A stretch of DNA of 64,000 nucleotides from Nematostella vectensis (lineage: Eukaryota > Cnidaria > Anthozoa > Actiniaria > Edwardsiidae), in NCBI RefSeq assembly GCF_932526225.1, contig NC_064036.1, forward strand, positions 19,366,953 to 19,430,952. The letters are read 5' to 3'. Position 1 is the first letter of the stretch, and each line of letters begins with the position of its first letter. The notes beneath the pieces were generated by a model that worked only from the letters and a program-made list of their open reading frames with translations, had not been told where the DNA came from and ran no database searches. This document shows, piece by piece, positions 33,301-49,145 of this stretch. The position numbers and the translations under genes were made by a program.

Positions 33301-36300
33301 TAAATGCATTGGTTGCATTGCAGATATTTATTTACCTCAGCCTGCAGTCTGTCCTGTAACTCTTTAGCAAGCCACTTATCTGTCTCTTCCCTTCAAAACA
33401 AATATAGATAGATGGGTAATAACACCCTCTGAACATGTACTGTATGCATTGCTATCTACAATTATATAAAGTGTACATTTAGTTGTTCAATAAAAGGAGG
33501 AGGTTGCTTTACTTAACCAGGCCCGTACCCAGGGTGGGTGCAGGGGGTACGAACCCCCCTCCACACAACGGCCAAAGGTCCACTATCAATGGACAGCTAT
33601 TATTTGTAGACAATATTATTAGGCATCAGCAAGATCACTCTGGTATGTAGCCAAATCTGACAATAAACGTCCCGTGGAGATACTGCAAAAGCATGGTCCG
33701 ATTTTTATCAGTGAAATCCCTTCCCACCCCCTGGAAATATGTCCACTTTATCGGATGTCGCACCCCCCCCCCCCCCAAGATAAATCCTGGGCCTGTTTAC
33801 TACATAATGTGATGCTAATGAGATGACCATTTGGGAGGGCATCCATGCTACACATAACTGATGTCTTTTACTAATATGAATGTTATATCAATGACCTTCA
33901 TGTTCCTGATCAAAGAGCTGAACAACTTTTGAATTGTATTAAATGCACAGTCTTGTGGAACTTTCATGGTTTTTCTTAGAAATATACAGTATGTAGTAGG
34001 AAAGAAACCATAGCAAAATCAAAAAGGTGGAATTACCATAAACGACCTAATAAACACCCCCTATCTAAAGAACGCCTCTGATCTAATGAACGCCCCCCCT
34101 AAGCTTACAAGTTTTTTTAAGAACGCCCCTTTCTAATAAACGCCCCCCTCTATTAAATGCCCCTCCCTTCCCCATTCCCTGCCAGCTTAAAAACAAACGA
34201 CATAGGAATTCCGGAAATATAAATGGTAACTTAATTGCCATCTTGCTTAATCAACACTGGTAAGCAAGTAGCGTTTTGTTCAATGTCAAGTTCAAAATGA
34301 GGGGACTGCTCTCTAACGTTCCTGATCTCATTGCTTAGGATGTCAGCAATTTTCTTTCAATTTGTCCTCGCAGTGTAGCATCCAGGAATAACAAGGCCTA
34401 CTTCTGGTTTTCGCATACTTGCACCGTTAAGTCATTGCATTTGTCACACTGTAAATGCTTGCTACGTTTATTAGGTCATTTACGGTACTTACATTTGGGC
34501 GAGTTCCTCTTCAGGAAGCAAAGCAGCCGTTCTCACTTCCTCAAGATAGGTCTTTTTGGCAACACACAGATCACCCCGGACTGACTTACGCTCATTTCTG
34601 TTCATGCCATAATGTTTTTGGACTGGAAAAACAATGAAATGATAAATAACAGAGACAAGATGGGAGCTTATCATTTTCAGTAATCCCCAAAAATGTTAAA
34701 AGTCTGATGACACACTAAGGAATACCTTTTGCTGTTATTATGGGAAACTATCATTTACAGCAATCCTTTTAAATTTTCGACAAGTCTTTTTGCATTTTCT
34801 GTTAAATAAATGTAAAACTTACAGAGATATTTGAAGACACTCTCAAAAAATGTACACAAAAATGTAACACGTTTCACTGTGTCACATGAATGGCCCTTAA
34901 AAGGCAGGAGGTAGGAGATAAATCCTATTTATAAATCCTAAGTAGCAGGGCCTGTTGAAGTGAAAGAATTTTAATACATATACAGAACCAAAAGGCATAC
35001 CTTGTGAATGTGTATATTGGTTTGAAATACACAAGGGCCTAGGCTAAACACATAAAACATATTCAAAATATTCTAATGATAAAAATACATTTTACATAGG
35101 GAACAATCTACAAAACAAAATAAACACCACAGCTAACATCTTTATTCATATAATTGTAGATTTTATAATCAGGGTTAAACTTAAAAGTATGCCTATTTTT
35201 CACATGTTTAAATGACCAAAATAAGAGTTTGGGATGATAAATGTCAGGATCTGAGCACAACCTACATTCTTCCTCCTGAAGTCTGGTAGCAAGAGCTCCA
35301 TCCTCACGAACCCTGAAATCTTGGCAAACTGAAAAAGATAACTGCTTGATTAGTATGGATGTGGCATATACCAGAGCAGGGGAGCTGTCATACAATCAAA
35401 AAGTGTGATGGAAATACACATTTTAATCATACAGAAACCTTAAAGACAGAAATAAAACAGTACTTTTTTCAATGAATGGTAGAGATAAATTTATTGAAAA
35501 AACCTGAAACCTACACACTTCATTCTTAACTTCCAAACTTAACAACAATAAAATGAATTTTTTGCTTCACCTGCTCATTCTAAACATGTTTATGGTATTA
35601 GGTCATTCTAACAAAACATGTGTTTGTGTGAGTCAAGCTAATAAATGTTAGCTTGACTAAAATGAAGCACAGTTCACTTCACCTGCTCATTCTAAAAATG
35701 TTTATGGTATTAGGTCATTCTAACAGACAGCTATGGAACATGTGTTTGTGTGAGTCAAGCTAATAAGGCTTTGCTTAATTAACAATGACTGTTTGCCTGT
35801 GGTGATTGTTCAGGACTTCTCTAAAATTAATGCACATAACATGATAAAGTAAAGATTGTAGGCTTTGTTGAAAAGGATGCTTTATAGGTATTGAATTGAA
35901 GACTTTAAATATATTAGTATAAGGCAGTGTGTTGAATTCCAATAAAACACATAGAAATATGAATATATTCAAAGAAACGGAAAAATGAAACTAAAGCAAA
36001 TTCAAATTGGTAGAAACAGCATGGACATGCCAAACTGTAGTCATCGACAAACTTATAATACATTGCATAAGAATTGCAAATCAGAAATGAGTCATACTCC
36101 TTAGAGTGTTTAAGGATAGTTTACAAAATAAGCTCAGAGCAAATCTTATTTATTATGCTCAACCTTTTATATAAATTAAAACGTTGCCATTTTGAGTTGA
36201 GAGGAAATCCTATAAACATGCAGAGACATGTAGTATCTGTTAAAACAACCTATGTATTTCAGTTATTTAAGATAAGACTAAAGTCATTCTTTTCATGTTC

Positions 36301-39300
36301 AAGTTTAGAATTAGCCAGAAACTAATCATAAAAAGTAAAGCTGTCTCATCACATGTTAGTGGTGATATAATGAAACCTTAAGCAAAAGGCATCCAAAGGA
36401 TAATTAATCAGATGCCATCACATAGCCTAAAATTTTGCCGTTTCTGTATATCAAAATGTGTTAAATGTTAAATAAACAAGTAGTCAAATTTAAATGCTAT
36501 GTTTTAAGATTAAATTTGTTTCAAATAATATGTGTTTTGGCATTAGTTAATACTGCTTTTTAGACAAGAAACACTTAATACTTTTGTGCTGCTTTTAAAT
36601 AAAAACTGCTCTCACCATAGAACAAAGTAGCCCCAGAATTCTTCAAAACATGCTGGCAAACAACTGCACTATCCATGTTTGAAAGGAAATGAAAGAAACA
36701 TGAAGCTACTGCCAAGGCTTATGCCTTAATTCACTATAACAAACATGTGTCTCCCTGACCCCATCAGACCATATTCATCAGGTAGATAGCCAATAATAAG
36801 CCTTATCTTGAAGGATATGTTGTGACATATACAAATTAATATTCATTAAGGTAACAGAATAATCTGCTCTGCTAAGCCAAACAACTTTTAACAGGTTGTA
36901 ATAAATAAGGGAGTTACTAACAACACATCTATTAAATATAAAATCTTAATGATTCCCCACAGGGTGAGGTGATTTTACTTTTAATTCAAAGATATCTATG
37001 CAAGCTCTACTAATGTTTGAGGTTTGCTTGTGGAAGGAGCTTTTGATGTCATTAGACACACAGGTGGCCTGCTGAAGAATCAATTGGTAATGGAAAGGGT
37101 ATCAAATTACAACCCAACACAAAGCTTTCATCACTTAACTAGCAAGCAAAGGAATTTTGATGAGCGAAATAAAGTCACAAATTGGAAAAATGGAAGGATG
37201 ATTATAGACCCATGGCAAACCAAATATCAAAAAATAAGACTTGTATTCCAGTCTTCCTTGCTAATTTTGTAAATACCGGTACCAGTATTTGAGAATTCGC
37301 TCTGAATCTATCTTGAACCTCTCTACAACTAAAAAATAAATTTTAAAGCAAATACAGTAGAAATAATATTCTATGAGTTTGGGAAAAAGAAGCAACTGTA
37401 CTTAAACCCAATCTTGAGTGCTGAGTGATATTCTACTTTGGTTGCAAAATGCCTGAAAATAAGGCCAAATACTGTACCTCCCCCCCCCCCCAAAAAAAAA
37501 TAATAGTGTTCTGGTTGCTCTAGCGCAAACCACCATGCTACAGTACAACTCTTATAGCATGTCAAAATATCTAAAAAAATACCAGCCTTTTAGTCTAGAA
37601 TATCTTAGTTGAAGTGTGCATTGCAATGAAATAGTACTTGACTCATTTGGCATAATAATAAAATAATGACATACATTAATTAAAAGTGACAAACTCGATA
37701 ATGTAACATGAATGCAACAGTTGGGCAATCAAGATTTTAATTAAAGAAATTACTCAAATGCTAACCCAACCATAGGAAATACTGTATGCTTGTGTGTGAC
37801 AATGCAGCTAGAGGAAGCTCATCCCATGTCAAAACTAAAACCACACTATTAATTGCATCACGCTCCAATGCCAAAGTCTGTGGCATTTGAACATGATGAA
37901 AATCTATGATATTTCTAAAGCAATTCAATGAAAAATAATATATCCAATGTCCATGCGCAATTGAATTCGCCCATCAAATTGTATTCTTCCCTGGTGCATT
38001 TAGAATAGTTACACTACAAGAAACAATTTTATAAATCTAATTAAAACTGAATATAGAAGAAGCTCAATAGGATTTTGTGGTGCCTTAGCATTTAACGCAC
38101 TCCCAAAAATGGAAAAGGAAAGTAAGCTCACTCTCATATTTATGCAGCGCATTGCAGCTATACTTGATTAGAAATGTATTTTAGTTTTTATTGTTTATAT
38201 TTTCTATTTTTGCATTTTTCGTGGATTTGTAATAATCATTAAACAACCAGGACCCCCACAGATATCAGCAATGCTGAAGGGGACATCCTAGATGAAAATT
38301 AGATAATAATTAATAATTTTTAAAAATTGAAGATATGGTTGGCATGTCTCTAGTTACATATTACAAAAAGAAAGCATTATGAAAGTGCAACTAGGAGAAT
38401 AAGGCATGGTGGTATCATGAGAACTTTACATGGGAAAATCTCAATTTTCAAATTTGGAAAAGAAAGTGCAACCAACACCCCATTTCTGAAAAATAAAGAT
38501 ATTTTATCAAAGTAAGTAGCAAAGAGAATGTTGTCTTGGATAGTAACAATTATAATAGACAAAGGAGGCTAAAGTTTTTGAGAGAAAAAAAATGAAATTA
38601 TTCTACCACTGTATCAAATCAATATATTTCTTACTTCTCAACATTCTTAATACCTGAGGAAAATTTAACTAATAATAGTTGAGAAAATTACAGACATCCA
38701 GAATTAACTCTCATTACATTTGCAACTAAGCAATACAGCTTAGGATAGGCTGAAATGTTCTGGACACTATATGTCATACCAGGTTTCCTTTCTTTCATTA
38801 TACGCTATAATATGAGCTACACACTGTGTTTATGCTATCTGTTCTCATCACCTCAAAATGGTGTAAGACTATACTTCCAGATAAACAAAGGAAATGAGAT
38901 AATATGACAGAGATACAAGGGCCTTTTCATGTGAAGATAGGCAAAGGGTGTTCACAATCGAACACCGGACTCCATCCCACATCTGTCTAGTACAGTAAAC
39001 ATACATGTTAAAAACATTACGCACGAACTCATTGTTCTCCAAAGCAGTTAAAAGCATTTGGGAAGTAGCAGTTCTGGTTTCAGTTTGATGTTGGGAGAGA
39101 TTAAAATTAAGGCAAGTTTAAACATGCCCCTACCTTAGACTATCTCCTATCATAAAACAACAAAAATAACAAACCCGCTTTGTTTCTATAGATGACACAT
39201 TTCATAAGGCCATTTTATTTTCTAGAGCGTAAACAATGGGAATTTTTTCACGACTTTAAAGATCACTTCCAAGAACTTCAACATATATTTACTTATTTTA

Positions 39301-40506
39301 CATTTTATTCAAATGTAACGGTGACATTTTAGAAATCAGAATTAAGTGTGGCTTTCGTGAAAGCCAAATCCTCCGAAAGAAACCACAAAATTGCTCGAGG
39401 CTAAAGGCCAGACCAAATTCGTCTCCAAGTCGAAAGAAATACCAAGTTTTTAGATAAAGTTACGATTATTCAATGGCTTTTGACCAAGTTCCGCTGGTAC
39501 CAAGCCAAGACATATGACACTAGTTTTGTATAATCTGTATTTTACCGACTTTATGAGTCAGACAAATGAAAAGGTGCCCTGTTGAGAAGGCACATGAAAC
39601 TACATTTACGAATAAATAGTAACTGTTTTAAAAGCGTCCATAACTGTGCCAATGTCAAATTAAAGAGAAAATGCATGCCGGTCGTTGTCTTAAGGGGAAG
39701 ACCACCAAAATCGCATTTGCTTGAAATAACTTGGAATAATATTTGGGTTGGTTGGGGTTGAGGGTATAAACGGACCAAACACAACAGAGCACGTTTTAAG
39801 TATATCGCGGGAACCCAATTGCTGACCTTTATGGAAACCTGTAGATATCAAAACTGTTTCGATCTAAACAGTCTTAACGTGTTATTTCACCATAGGGTCG
39901 TTATTCCAGATTGTGTTATTGGAATGATGTTATAAATTATATAAATCTCTTGGGGAAAGGCGGACAGCTGAGTTCAGTTTCAATCGTTTAAAAATAACAA
40001 AAACATGAAACGATGATTCTAATATAAGTATGTATGACAAGTCGATGAGCATGAAGATTAGCAGGACAAAAAAATCTAAGTAGTAGGCTGTTACCGATAG
40101 ATACAAAGACAGATAGTTCTTAGTTCTTTAGTTCACAAAGAAAGCTTTTTCGAACTGACCGTCGTTATAGATGACAACGATGAAGGCCAGACAAACACAT
40201 GTTAAGTTTTAGTTTGTGATAGAAAAATGTTCACAGACGCAAACTCGATAGGTATGATCTCAAAATACGGTTAATGCCGAATGTTATACATTATCTGTAA
40301 ATTGTAGAGAGATAAAAGCGACGGATTAGAGTTTGAGAGGAAATAATAATAGCCTTGGAAATCTATTCGGCATCGGTAGGCGGGCGAAGTCTAGGTAGAC
40401 AGCAACCTAAATGAAAGTGCAACTTTCTTCTCTAAAACTCATTTGAATCGGTTCAAAGCTCACCTTTGCCGACAGTGATTTTCTCTACTTCACCTGCGTC
40501 AGTCAT
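27358..40506 (-). CDS. CCDC50: CCDC50-like coiled-coil protein with Arg/Asp/Glu-rich insert, 10 exons, 811 aa
   Basis: The family is a cytosolic, ubiquitin-binding regulator of receptor and NF-kB signalling in vertebrates. Exons: 40506-40464, 35328-35266, 34622-34493, 33390-33336, 33168-33121, 32651-31592, 31159-30912, 30695-30660, 28367-28281 and 28023-27358. Phases close exactly (2436 nt, TAA). The N-terminus is diagnostic: the exon 1-2 join gives VCQDFRVREDGALATRLQEE, followed by LAKELQDRLQ and ECRELRTRSELEARDA. Exon 6 (residues 114-467) starts as a coiled coil and becomes an Arg-Asp/Arg-Glu/Arg-Ser repeat (for example RDQRDARPRDQREREADRSR), absent from vertebrate CCDC50 as far as I know. 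Short helical exons ELAKMLQEQERR and ELARELQKKEYERAQAMARE resemble the family's ubiquitin-interacting helices. Exon 10 is Ser/Pro-rich and ends in a basic tail. Human isoforms are about 306 and 482 aa. Confidence 0.88.
28598..29365. repeat. 42-bp minisatellite, about 18 copies
   Basis: Unit CCACCACTCCTACCAAGCCA, ACAACTACCACACCACCAGC, GA, in intron 9 of the CCDC50-like gene. In one plus-strand frame the unit encodes TTTTPPATTTPTKP, mucin-like. That frame is interrupted near 28880 by a short deletion, and the gene is on the other strand. The long frames on both strands here are by-products. Confidence 0.93.
29500..29660. repeat. Low-complexity ACAC/GCAC tract
   Basis: Degenerate CA, GCAC and ACAT tract joining the 42-bp and 27-bp arrays, with repeated CATACATGCGTAC-like and CGCACGCA motifs. 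No gene. Confidence 0.7.
29680..30572. repeat. 27-bp minisatellite, about 33 copies
   Basis: Unit CACATATTACACTCAGACGA plus GGATGCG, in intron 9 of the CCDC50-like gene just upstream of exon 8. The left third carries CAAACGAACATG units, then single CAGACGAACATG and CAGACGAAGATG units, then uniform CAGACGAGGATG units with CATATT/CACATT alternation. The four overlapping 340-408-residue frames are artefacts of a unit divisible by three. Confidence 0.95.
32862..33051 (+). mobile_element. CAGGCCCGTA MITE, short type, 5-bp duplication TTAAG
   Basis: Begins CAGGCCCGTAGCCAGGATT, ends CCACGGGCCTG, and is flanked on both sides by TTAAG. Contains a G run after the left terminus. Lies in intron 5 of the CCDC50-like gene. 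Confidence 0.8.
33518..33795 (+). mobile_element. CAGGCCCGTA MITE, long type
   Basis: Begins CAGGCCCGTACCCAGGGTG and ends AATCCTGGGCCTG. Flanks are TTAAC and TTTAC, a 5-bp duplication with one mismatch. Interior matches the reverse complement of the 13775-14033 copy. In intron 3 of the CCDC50-like gene. Confidence 0.75.
34036..34485. mobile_element. 450-bp TA-flanked MITE abutting a splice donor
   Basis: Inverted termini CCATAAACGACCTAATAAAC and, from the right, CCGTAAATGACCTAATAAAC, flanked by TA on both sides (34034-34035, 34486-34487). The left part contains spaced AACGCCCC-type repeats. TA duplication suggests a Tc1/mariner-type origin (inference). The right end lies 5 nt from the exon 3 boundary of the CCDC50-like gene. 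Confidence 0.75.
35566..35767. repeat. Direct duplication of about 85-90 bp in CCDC50 intron 1
   Basis: Two copies of TTCACCTGCTCATTCTAAA...GTTTATGGTATTAGGTCATTC...GTTTGTGTGAGTCAAGCTAA, separated by about 30 bp. The second copy has an extra GACAGCTATGG segment. Confidence 0.85.
35768..40463. other. Large first intron of the CCDC50-like gene
   Basis: AT-rich, with a C/A homopolymer at about 37480-37500. Small frames (for example 37024-37272, 38869-39057) show no family resemblance. No exon, RNA gene or array recognised. Confidence 0.45.
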
Positions 40507-43500
40507 ATTGCTTGATCACACGGGTAAATACGAGAAATTCCAACACAAATACGAGAGCAAAACTCCTTCATCGCAACTCACTCAGCCCTGTTTCCGTGTA
40601 TTTCTTGTTGACATCCGGGAATTGTCAAGAGGAGCGCTGTGATTGGCTGACTACGCAATAAGGGTTTTTTTTGAAAGAAAAGACACTGCATGGAAATGAG
40701 GGGTCAACTTCATCACTTCATGGTCCAAGTAATTTGTTTGTGGATAAAATTATTTCAACCTAATCAGAGTCGTTAATGGGCAGTAGAGCAAAAGCTTCTT
40801 TTAAGGCGTAACCGATTTGCTCATGTCTAGAATTTGAGGCTTTTTCCCTTTTTGTGGAGTATGCGGCTACACGTAGGCTAAAATAGGTCACGTAACAATG
40901 CACGATAATGGATGATATATGTATATATGATTAAATTCAAACAATTTTAACACGATTTAATCTCCCAAAATGAGTAAAGAACGCACCCGGAAGTATGACG
41001 TGATGAAGCAAGGGTGAATAGACAAAAGACCTTTCAATCTGGAGGGTTAAGAAGGGCTAGGTGGGGTGTCTTTTAAAGATATTCACCCAGTATGGAAATT
41101 AGAAATGTTAAATAGAAATGGAAAAAGGTATTGAGTAATGCGGTAAGGAAAAATAGGGAAGGGAAAAAAAATACTAAGATAAGACACTGTGTGTGGAAGA
41201 AAAATAGATGATAAAAGGAAAGGAGGAAGAAAAGCCAGAGGGAAGGAAGGAAAGATTTCTTGAAATTAATGACCACTCCGTGTCCTGTTCAGTTGTCAAA
41301 GCCTAAATTATCTCCCAAAGTAGCGAAGGTTATTTTAGTTTCAATCCCTATACTATCAATCAGAAAACGGATTCTAGAGTGAGTCAAAAAAATATTACGA
41401 ATACCACAATGCTTCTCTTACTTCGCTAGAGAACTGATAACGAAAATATTTTGTCATCAAGCTTGGCGCGTAGTTGAGTAAATGGAGGAACGATTCTTTT
41501 TACCATCACATTTTAGTATGTAGCCATACTCTTCCTTTTTCGGTTTCCAACGAAGTGTTTCGTAACATATAACAAATGAAACCCCATTGCTATTATAACC
41601 TGATGACGGCTGAAGGTTCTGAGCTCTGCTGCAGATGATAATGATGTGACGATTACAGCGTCGTAGACGGGGTTTGCTGTCATTTATACCATATGGAAAA
41701 ATATCAGATTGGGCTTTTCCTCAATAAGAAAACAGGTGCACCCCTCCCCTCCCCCCTTGGGCCGCCAAAAATAATCATCTCTTGTTGGAAGATCGTCAAA
41801 TACTATGGCTTTTTCCATATCATACCTATGACTACCCCTACCCACCCACCCCCCAATACACACAAATCCTGGGCTCGCGCAAGGAAATGACTGTAATTTT
41901 ATCGCTCAGTGGCTAAGAGGGCTGTGCGCCCACCCCTAGCCATGTGTCTGGATGGAGGAAGAGTAACGGAGAGGAGAGTTAATCCTTGCTAATCTCAGAT
42001 GATTTCCATGTCCCTTCTATACTAATCGTAAACTGTTATTGTGCTCAGTCAATTGAATCGGCCTTCGCCAGGCGCGTTCGGATTGGCCTATTGTGTAACT
42101 TGTGTGATCTTAACAAAAGCAAAGTCATGCGTCAAATATATTGGCCTGCAAGATGACGGCAAGACACAAAGTCAGCGTTTTTTTAGTAAAACACCGCACG
42201 ATAAAAGATTCGTTGATTAGACCTGTCATTACGGCTTTTTTTTATTAGTTTGCCGGTGTAGATGCCATTGCTGACATTATTAATTTGCTTCTGTTTTTGT
42301 TTTTAGCTTTAAAACAAAAGTTTTTATCGCAAAAGAATCTTGCGGTGTTATTAATAACGATCGATGGTTAAAAATATATTAACTGAATATTTCAATTTGA
42401 TATCTTGGTCGAAGCGTAAATTGGGTTCGTTTCGTTCTTAATCCTTACGCCACCTGTATACACTGAAAGAGGTTTATTGGCTCGCCAAAGTCCCCTGCTC
42501 CAGACCCATGGTCTTTCATTCTAATTAGCAACGTTATCTTTATCTATATTGTATCGAATATAAAGCTCCTATTGTTAACTTTCCGAGGTTTATTTTTTCT
42601 AAAAAAAAAAAAATACCAATACAGTACAGTACTCGAGTTTGAAAGCATGAATAATGTTCAGTGTTTGATTTATATATATATTGTCTTGTGAACTCTTTCA
42701 GTAAAAGTGTGTAAGTCCCACTCAGAAAATTTAGGACGGAACCAAAATGCTGGAATGACACTAAAATCCCAGGTTGTGTCTAAGACTATTAAAACGTAGG
42801 TTATGTTATCCTCTTGGGCTGTAAGCTAGGCTTAGATAATTTGGTTTTCAAATTGTAAAATCACTTTGTTTGTATAGGCAGCTGTAAATAATTGAAAAAC
42901 TCAAATCACTTACCGGATCCAAACGAAGCCAATTGTGGCACGAAACTCTCGCAGTTAGTACCAGAAGCATTCCTTTTAAGCGATCTTCCGAGTGAGGGGA
43001 TACCACAAAAGTACATTAGGAATTATCTTTTAACTTCTTCTTCAAATTATTCCTGAGTGCGGTCAAAGAGCATTTGGACTTGCTCACTTCATAATCCCAG
43101 AAAATCTTTCATATCGCCAATAAATTTTGACATGGGCGACCCTCCCAGCAGAAGTGCAAATTTATAATAAAAAATACTGCAATATTTCGAACCGCTGAGC
43201 CTTTTAGCTAAAAAGTACGCTTCAAAATACGAGGCAACGGTTCGGAGCAGCTTTATCGGCCACGACTTTCACACATACACGCGTATTTGTCTTGTTCGCC
43301 TCGGGGCTTTTCGGCAAGACACACTTCCGTTTCAAAACCCACTTCCGGTTTAGTCTCTTCCGGTCTGCGGGCTAGCATTGCGTGCGCTGAAAACCATAAC
43401 AAAGAATGAAATTCGCACGATCACCTTTGGAGCAAAAATATATTGCAACTTCAGCTGCCGTCGGCAAAACAAATGTCTACAAAAACCTACTTTTTACATT

Positions 43501-44146
43501 AAAATCCACCGCAAAAATGTCTAATTGTTATTTTTGTTAATGAAGGGTGTTCAGATCCAATAATGCGATTTTCTAAGCCGTGTAACAGTGTAGTGTGGTA
43601 AGAGTGACAGTGAACAGCCCTTTACTCCGAATTCGAACTGAAATACCTCCTGCCATGTTTCTAACTGGTGTAGCCGGCTCGCCACTAGGAATCCTACCCC
43701 CTCCCCCTTCAGTCGCGCGCCACAGGAATCCCGAGACTCGGAAAAGAGTAATTTCCGAATAAACTCACTAGAGAACCAGTCGGCTGGCTAAAATGGTGCA
43801 CCCCTGAAACTGAAAAATGATGGCATGACATACCAATCTTGGCAACCAGGGGTGACTTACTACTGTAGTGTAATATGATGATAATTATTTAAGGAATTGC
43901 TTAATAGTGGTTGGCCTATCAATATTAGCTCGGAGGATATTAGCTGGAGGATTGACTCTTGATGCCTCTGCTAATCTATGGAGAGGGAGGATAGTTACTT
44001 TGCACGCTATTTGGACAGTTCTTGTTGATAGAAAGAAAGCTATAGAATATTGTCTATTTCTCAAAAGAATCCTCGGCAATAGCAGGTGAAAATGGTAAAA
44101 AAGAAAAGAAACATTGACCAATGATCAGAGATCAAACAATAAACAA
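40507..44146. other. Intergenic region upstream of CCDC50 and downstream of PDE6D
   Basis: Includes the presumed CCDC50 promoter side. A possible extra minus-strand exon lies at 42914-42970 (ATG, 19 codons, then CCG|GTAAGTG). ETS-like CTTCCGGT/CACTTCCGG motifs occur near 43330-43370. I can support no protein gene here. Confidence 0.4.
40987..41003. promoter_or_regulatory. Adjacent ETS-like and CRE-like motifs upstream of CCDC50
   Basis: CCGGAAGT followed after one base by TGACGTGA, about 480 bp upstream of the CCDC50-like start codon. These match ETS-family and CREB/ATF core motifs. Position and juxtaposition suggest a promoter element, but short motifs occur by chance. Confidence 0.3.
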
Positions 44147-44152
44147 TTTATT
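44147..44152 (-). promoter_or_regulatory. Candidate polyadenylation signal for PDE6D
   Basis: AATAAA on the minus strand about 940 nt beyond the PDE6D stop. The sequence between is AT-rich without exons, consistent with a long 3' UTR; nearer variants cannot be excluded. Confidence 0.35.
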
Positions 44153-45088
44153 ACAAAGCCGAAATACACATAATCAAACATTCAACAAGTACAGTTAGTT
44201 CCTGGAAATATATACAACCTTACTGAAGCTACACACAAAAAAAAAAAAAAAAAAAAAACAAGAGGCCAGTGAAACATACTTTGCAATCTTGATACAACCA
44301 CTTGGCTATTTGCCCACTTTTAGGAGGATTAGCCAAAAACATGTTTTTTATTGGTGATTGTTACATTATGAAGCCTTCCCATTTTATGTGTCAAACAGTC
44401 AACTAATACACATTGAACCCTTGGGTTTTAACCTTGCTTGAAAAAAAGGGTGAGTAGGTAATGATTAGGAAGGGGAGGGGGGTCTTTATACATTCCTATA
44501 ATCCTGCTTGGTATCAAAGCCTCTTCTACTGTTATATAGTACAGAAAAAAAAAAGATTTTTTTTAAATCAGTGGTACTGATTAAAGGATAAACAGTTAAT
44601 GACTGCTTATTTCAGACCAAATTATCAACTTTATTCTCCCGAGGGTATGTCCAGAAATTCCTGTACTTATTTGGGTTCTTGACATTTTAAATTCGACAAT
44701 GGGTAAGTGGAAGAGATTAAAATGTGTGAAGTAGCATTGTTCTTGATGTGGGCATTGCATGCCTGCAAAAAGATTTTAAACCTGCATGTTTTAATTCATC
44801 AAAACACCTCATTTCCCATGCTTTTTCAAATGAAAAAGATAAAAGTCTATCATGAAAGCCTGGAAACCACCTAACTGTACCTTTGCTAAAAGAAAAACAA
44901 TAACATTAACAAAAACATGAAAACATCACGGTATTGATTTGCATCTCAGATTTAAATAGTATTGATACCTATATATTAGGGACAGGATAGCGTATCCTTG
45001 ATAATACTCTGAACTGTGGCATGTTCAGCATTGGCAGTGTATCGTTGCATGTCCCTAAGGAGCTAGAGATAATATTTCCATCAGACCA
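44153..45088. other. Presumed PDE6D 3' UTR
   Basis: AT-rich region between the PDE6D stop codon and the AATAAA candidate, with an A run of about 20 at 44237. No other feature. Confidence 0.4.
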
Positions 45089-48474
<3,386 letters not shown>

Positions 48475-49145
48475 TTGACAAATTTGCACGACTAGAACGC
48501 TTGTTTCGACGCTGAATGTGTTATTTGATAAACGTTTCTCCCTTTATGGTGATCCAACGGACAATCAGTACCGAAACAGGAGGCAAATCATGAGGAAATC
48601 GCTCTTAAATTCTCCATTCGCCAAGAAATTTGTAAATTTCTCGGTGAACTTTCGCGGTACAATGCTTAGGTCACGTGGTACAATACGATGCATTGTGGGA
48701 AGGGCGTGAAATGATGTCCGTCGAAATGACGACATGAAGACACAGGGATACCACAGCTAACAACACAGTTGTGTGACTTTTAACATTTTTCGATTATTTT
48801 TATCATTTTACACAATACTTTCAAACATGGCAATGAACTTTTAGAAAAAGGTAAAGTTTGGAGCATGGGTATTATGTATATTTTTATTGTGTTGATCATA
48901 ATAAAGGCATGAATGCAATGCATCATGAGTTTTAACTGTCTTAACAGCCTTGATCTCAATCAAAAACCTCCTCAGAATCAAGGAAAAGCTTGAGATAATG
49001 CTGGAGATATATCTATGCTCATCACTGTAAAATGTCATCTAAACTGCTAAAGACCAGCTATATGTTGTGTAGAATTTTTGTCAGAAGGGGGCAATCGCAT
49101 GTAAGCCTCCTAATAATATGCCGTTATGGCATGCTAACAGATTGA
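48475..49145. other. Spacer between the MIB-like gene and PDE6D
   Basis: Holds the MIB-like 3' UTR and the PDE6D promoter. CACGTGGTACAATACG and GCATTGTGGGAAGG at about 48673-48705, the latter partly resembling ZNF143/THAP11-type promoter motifs, are the only suggestive elements. Confidence 0.35.
48883..48888 (-). promoter_or_regulatory. Candidate polyadenylation signal of the MIB-like gene
   Basis: AATAAA on the minus strand about 260 nt beyond the stop codon of the MIB-like gene, a normal distance for a short 3' UTR. Confidence 0.45.

Noticed and set aside
37024..37272. 82-aa plus-strand frame in CCDC50 intron 1
   Set aside because: AT-rich intron, no family resemblance, antisense to the gene.
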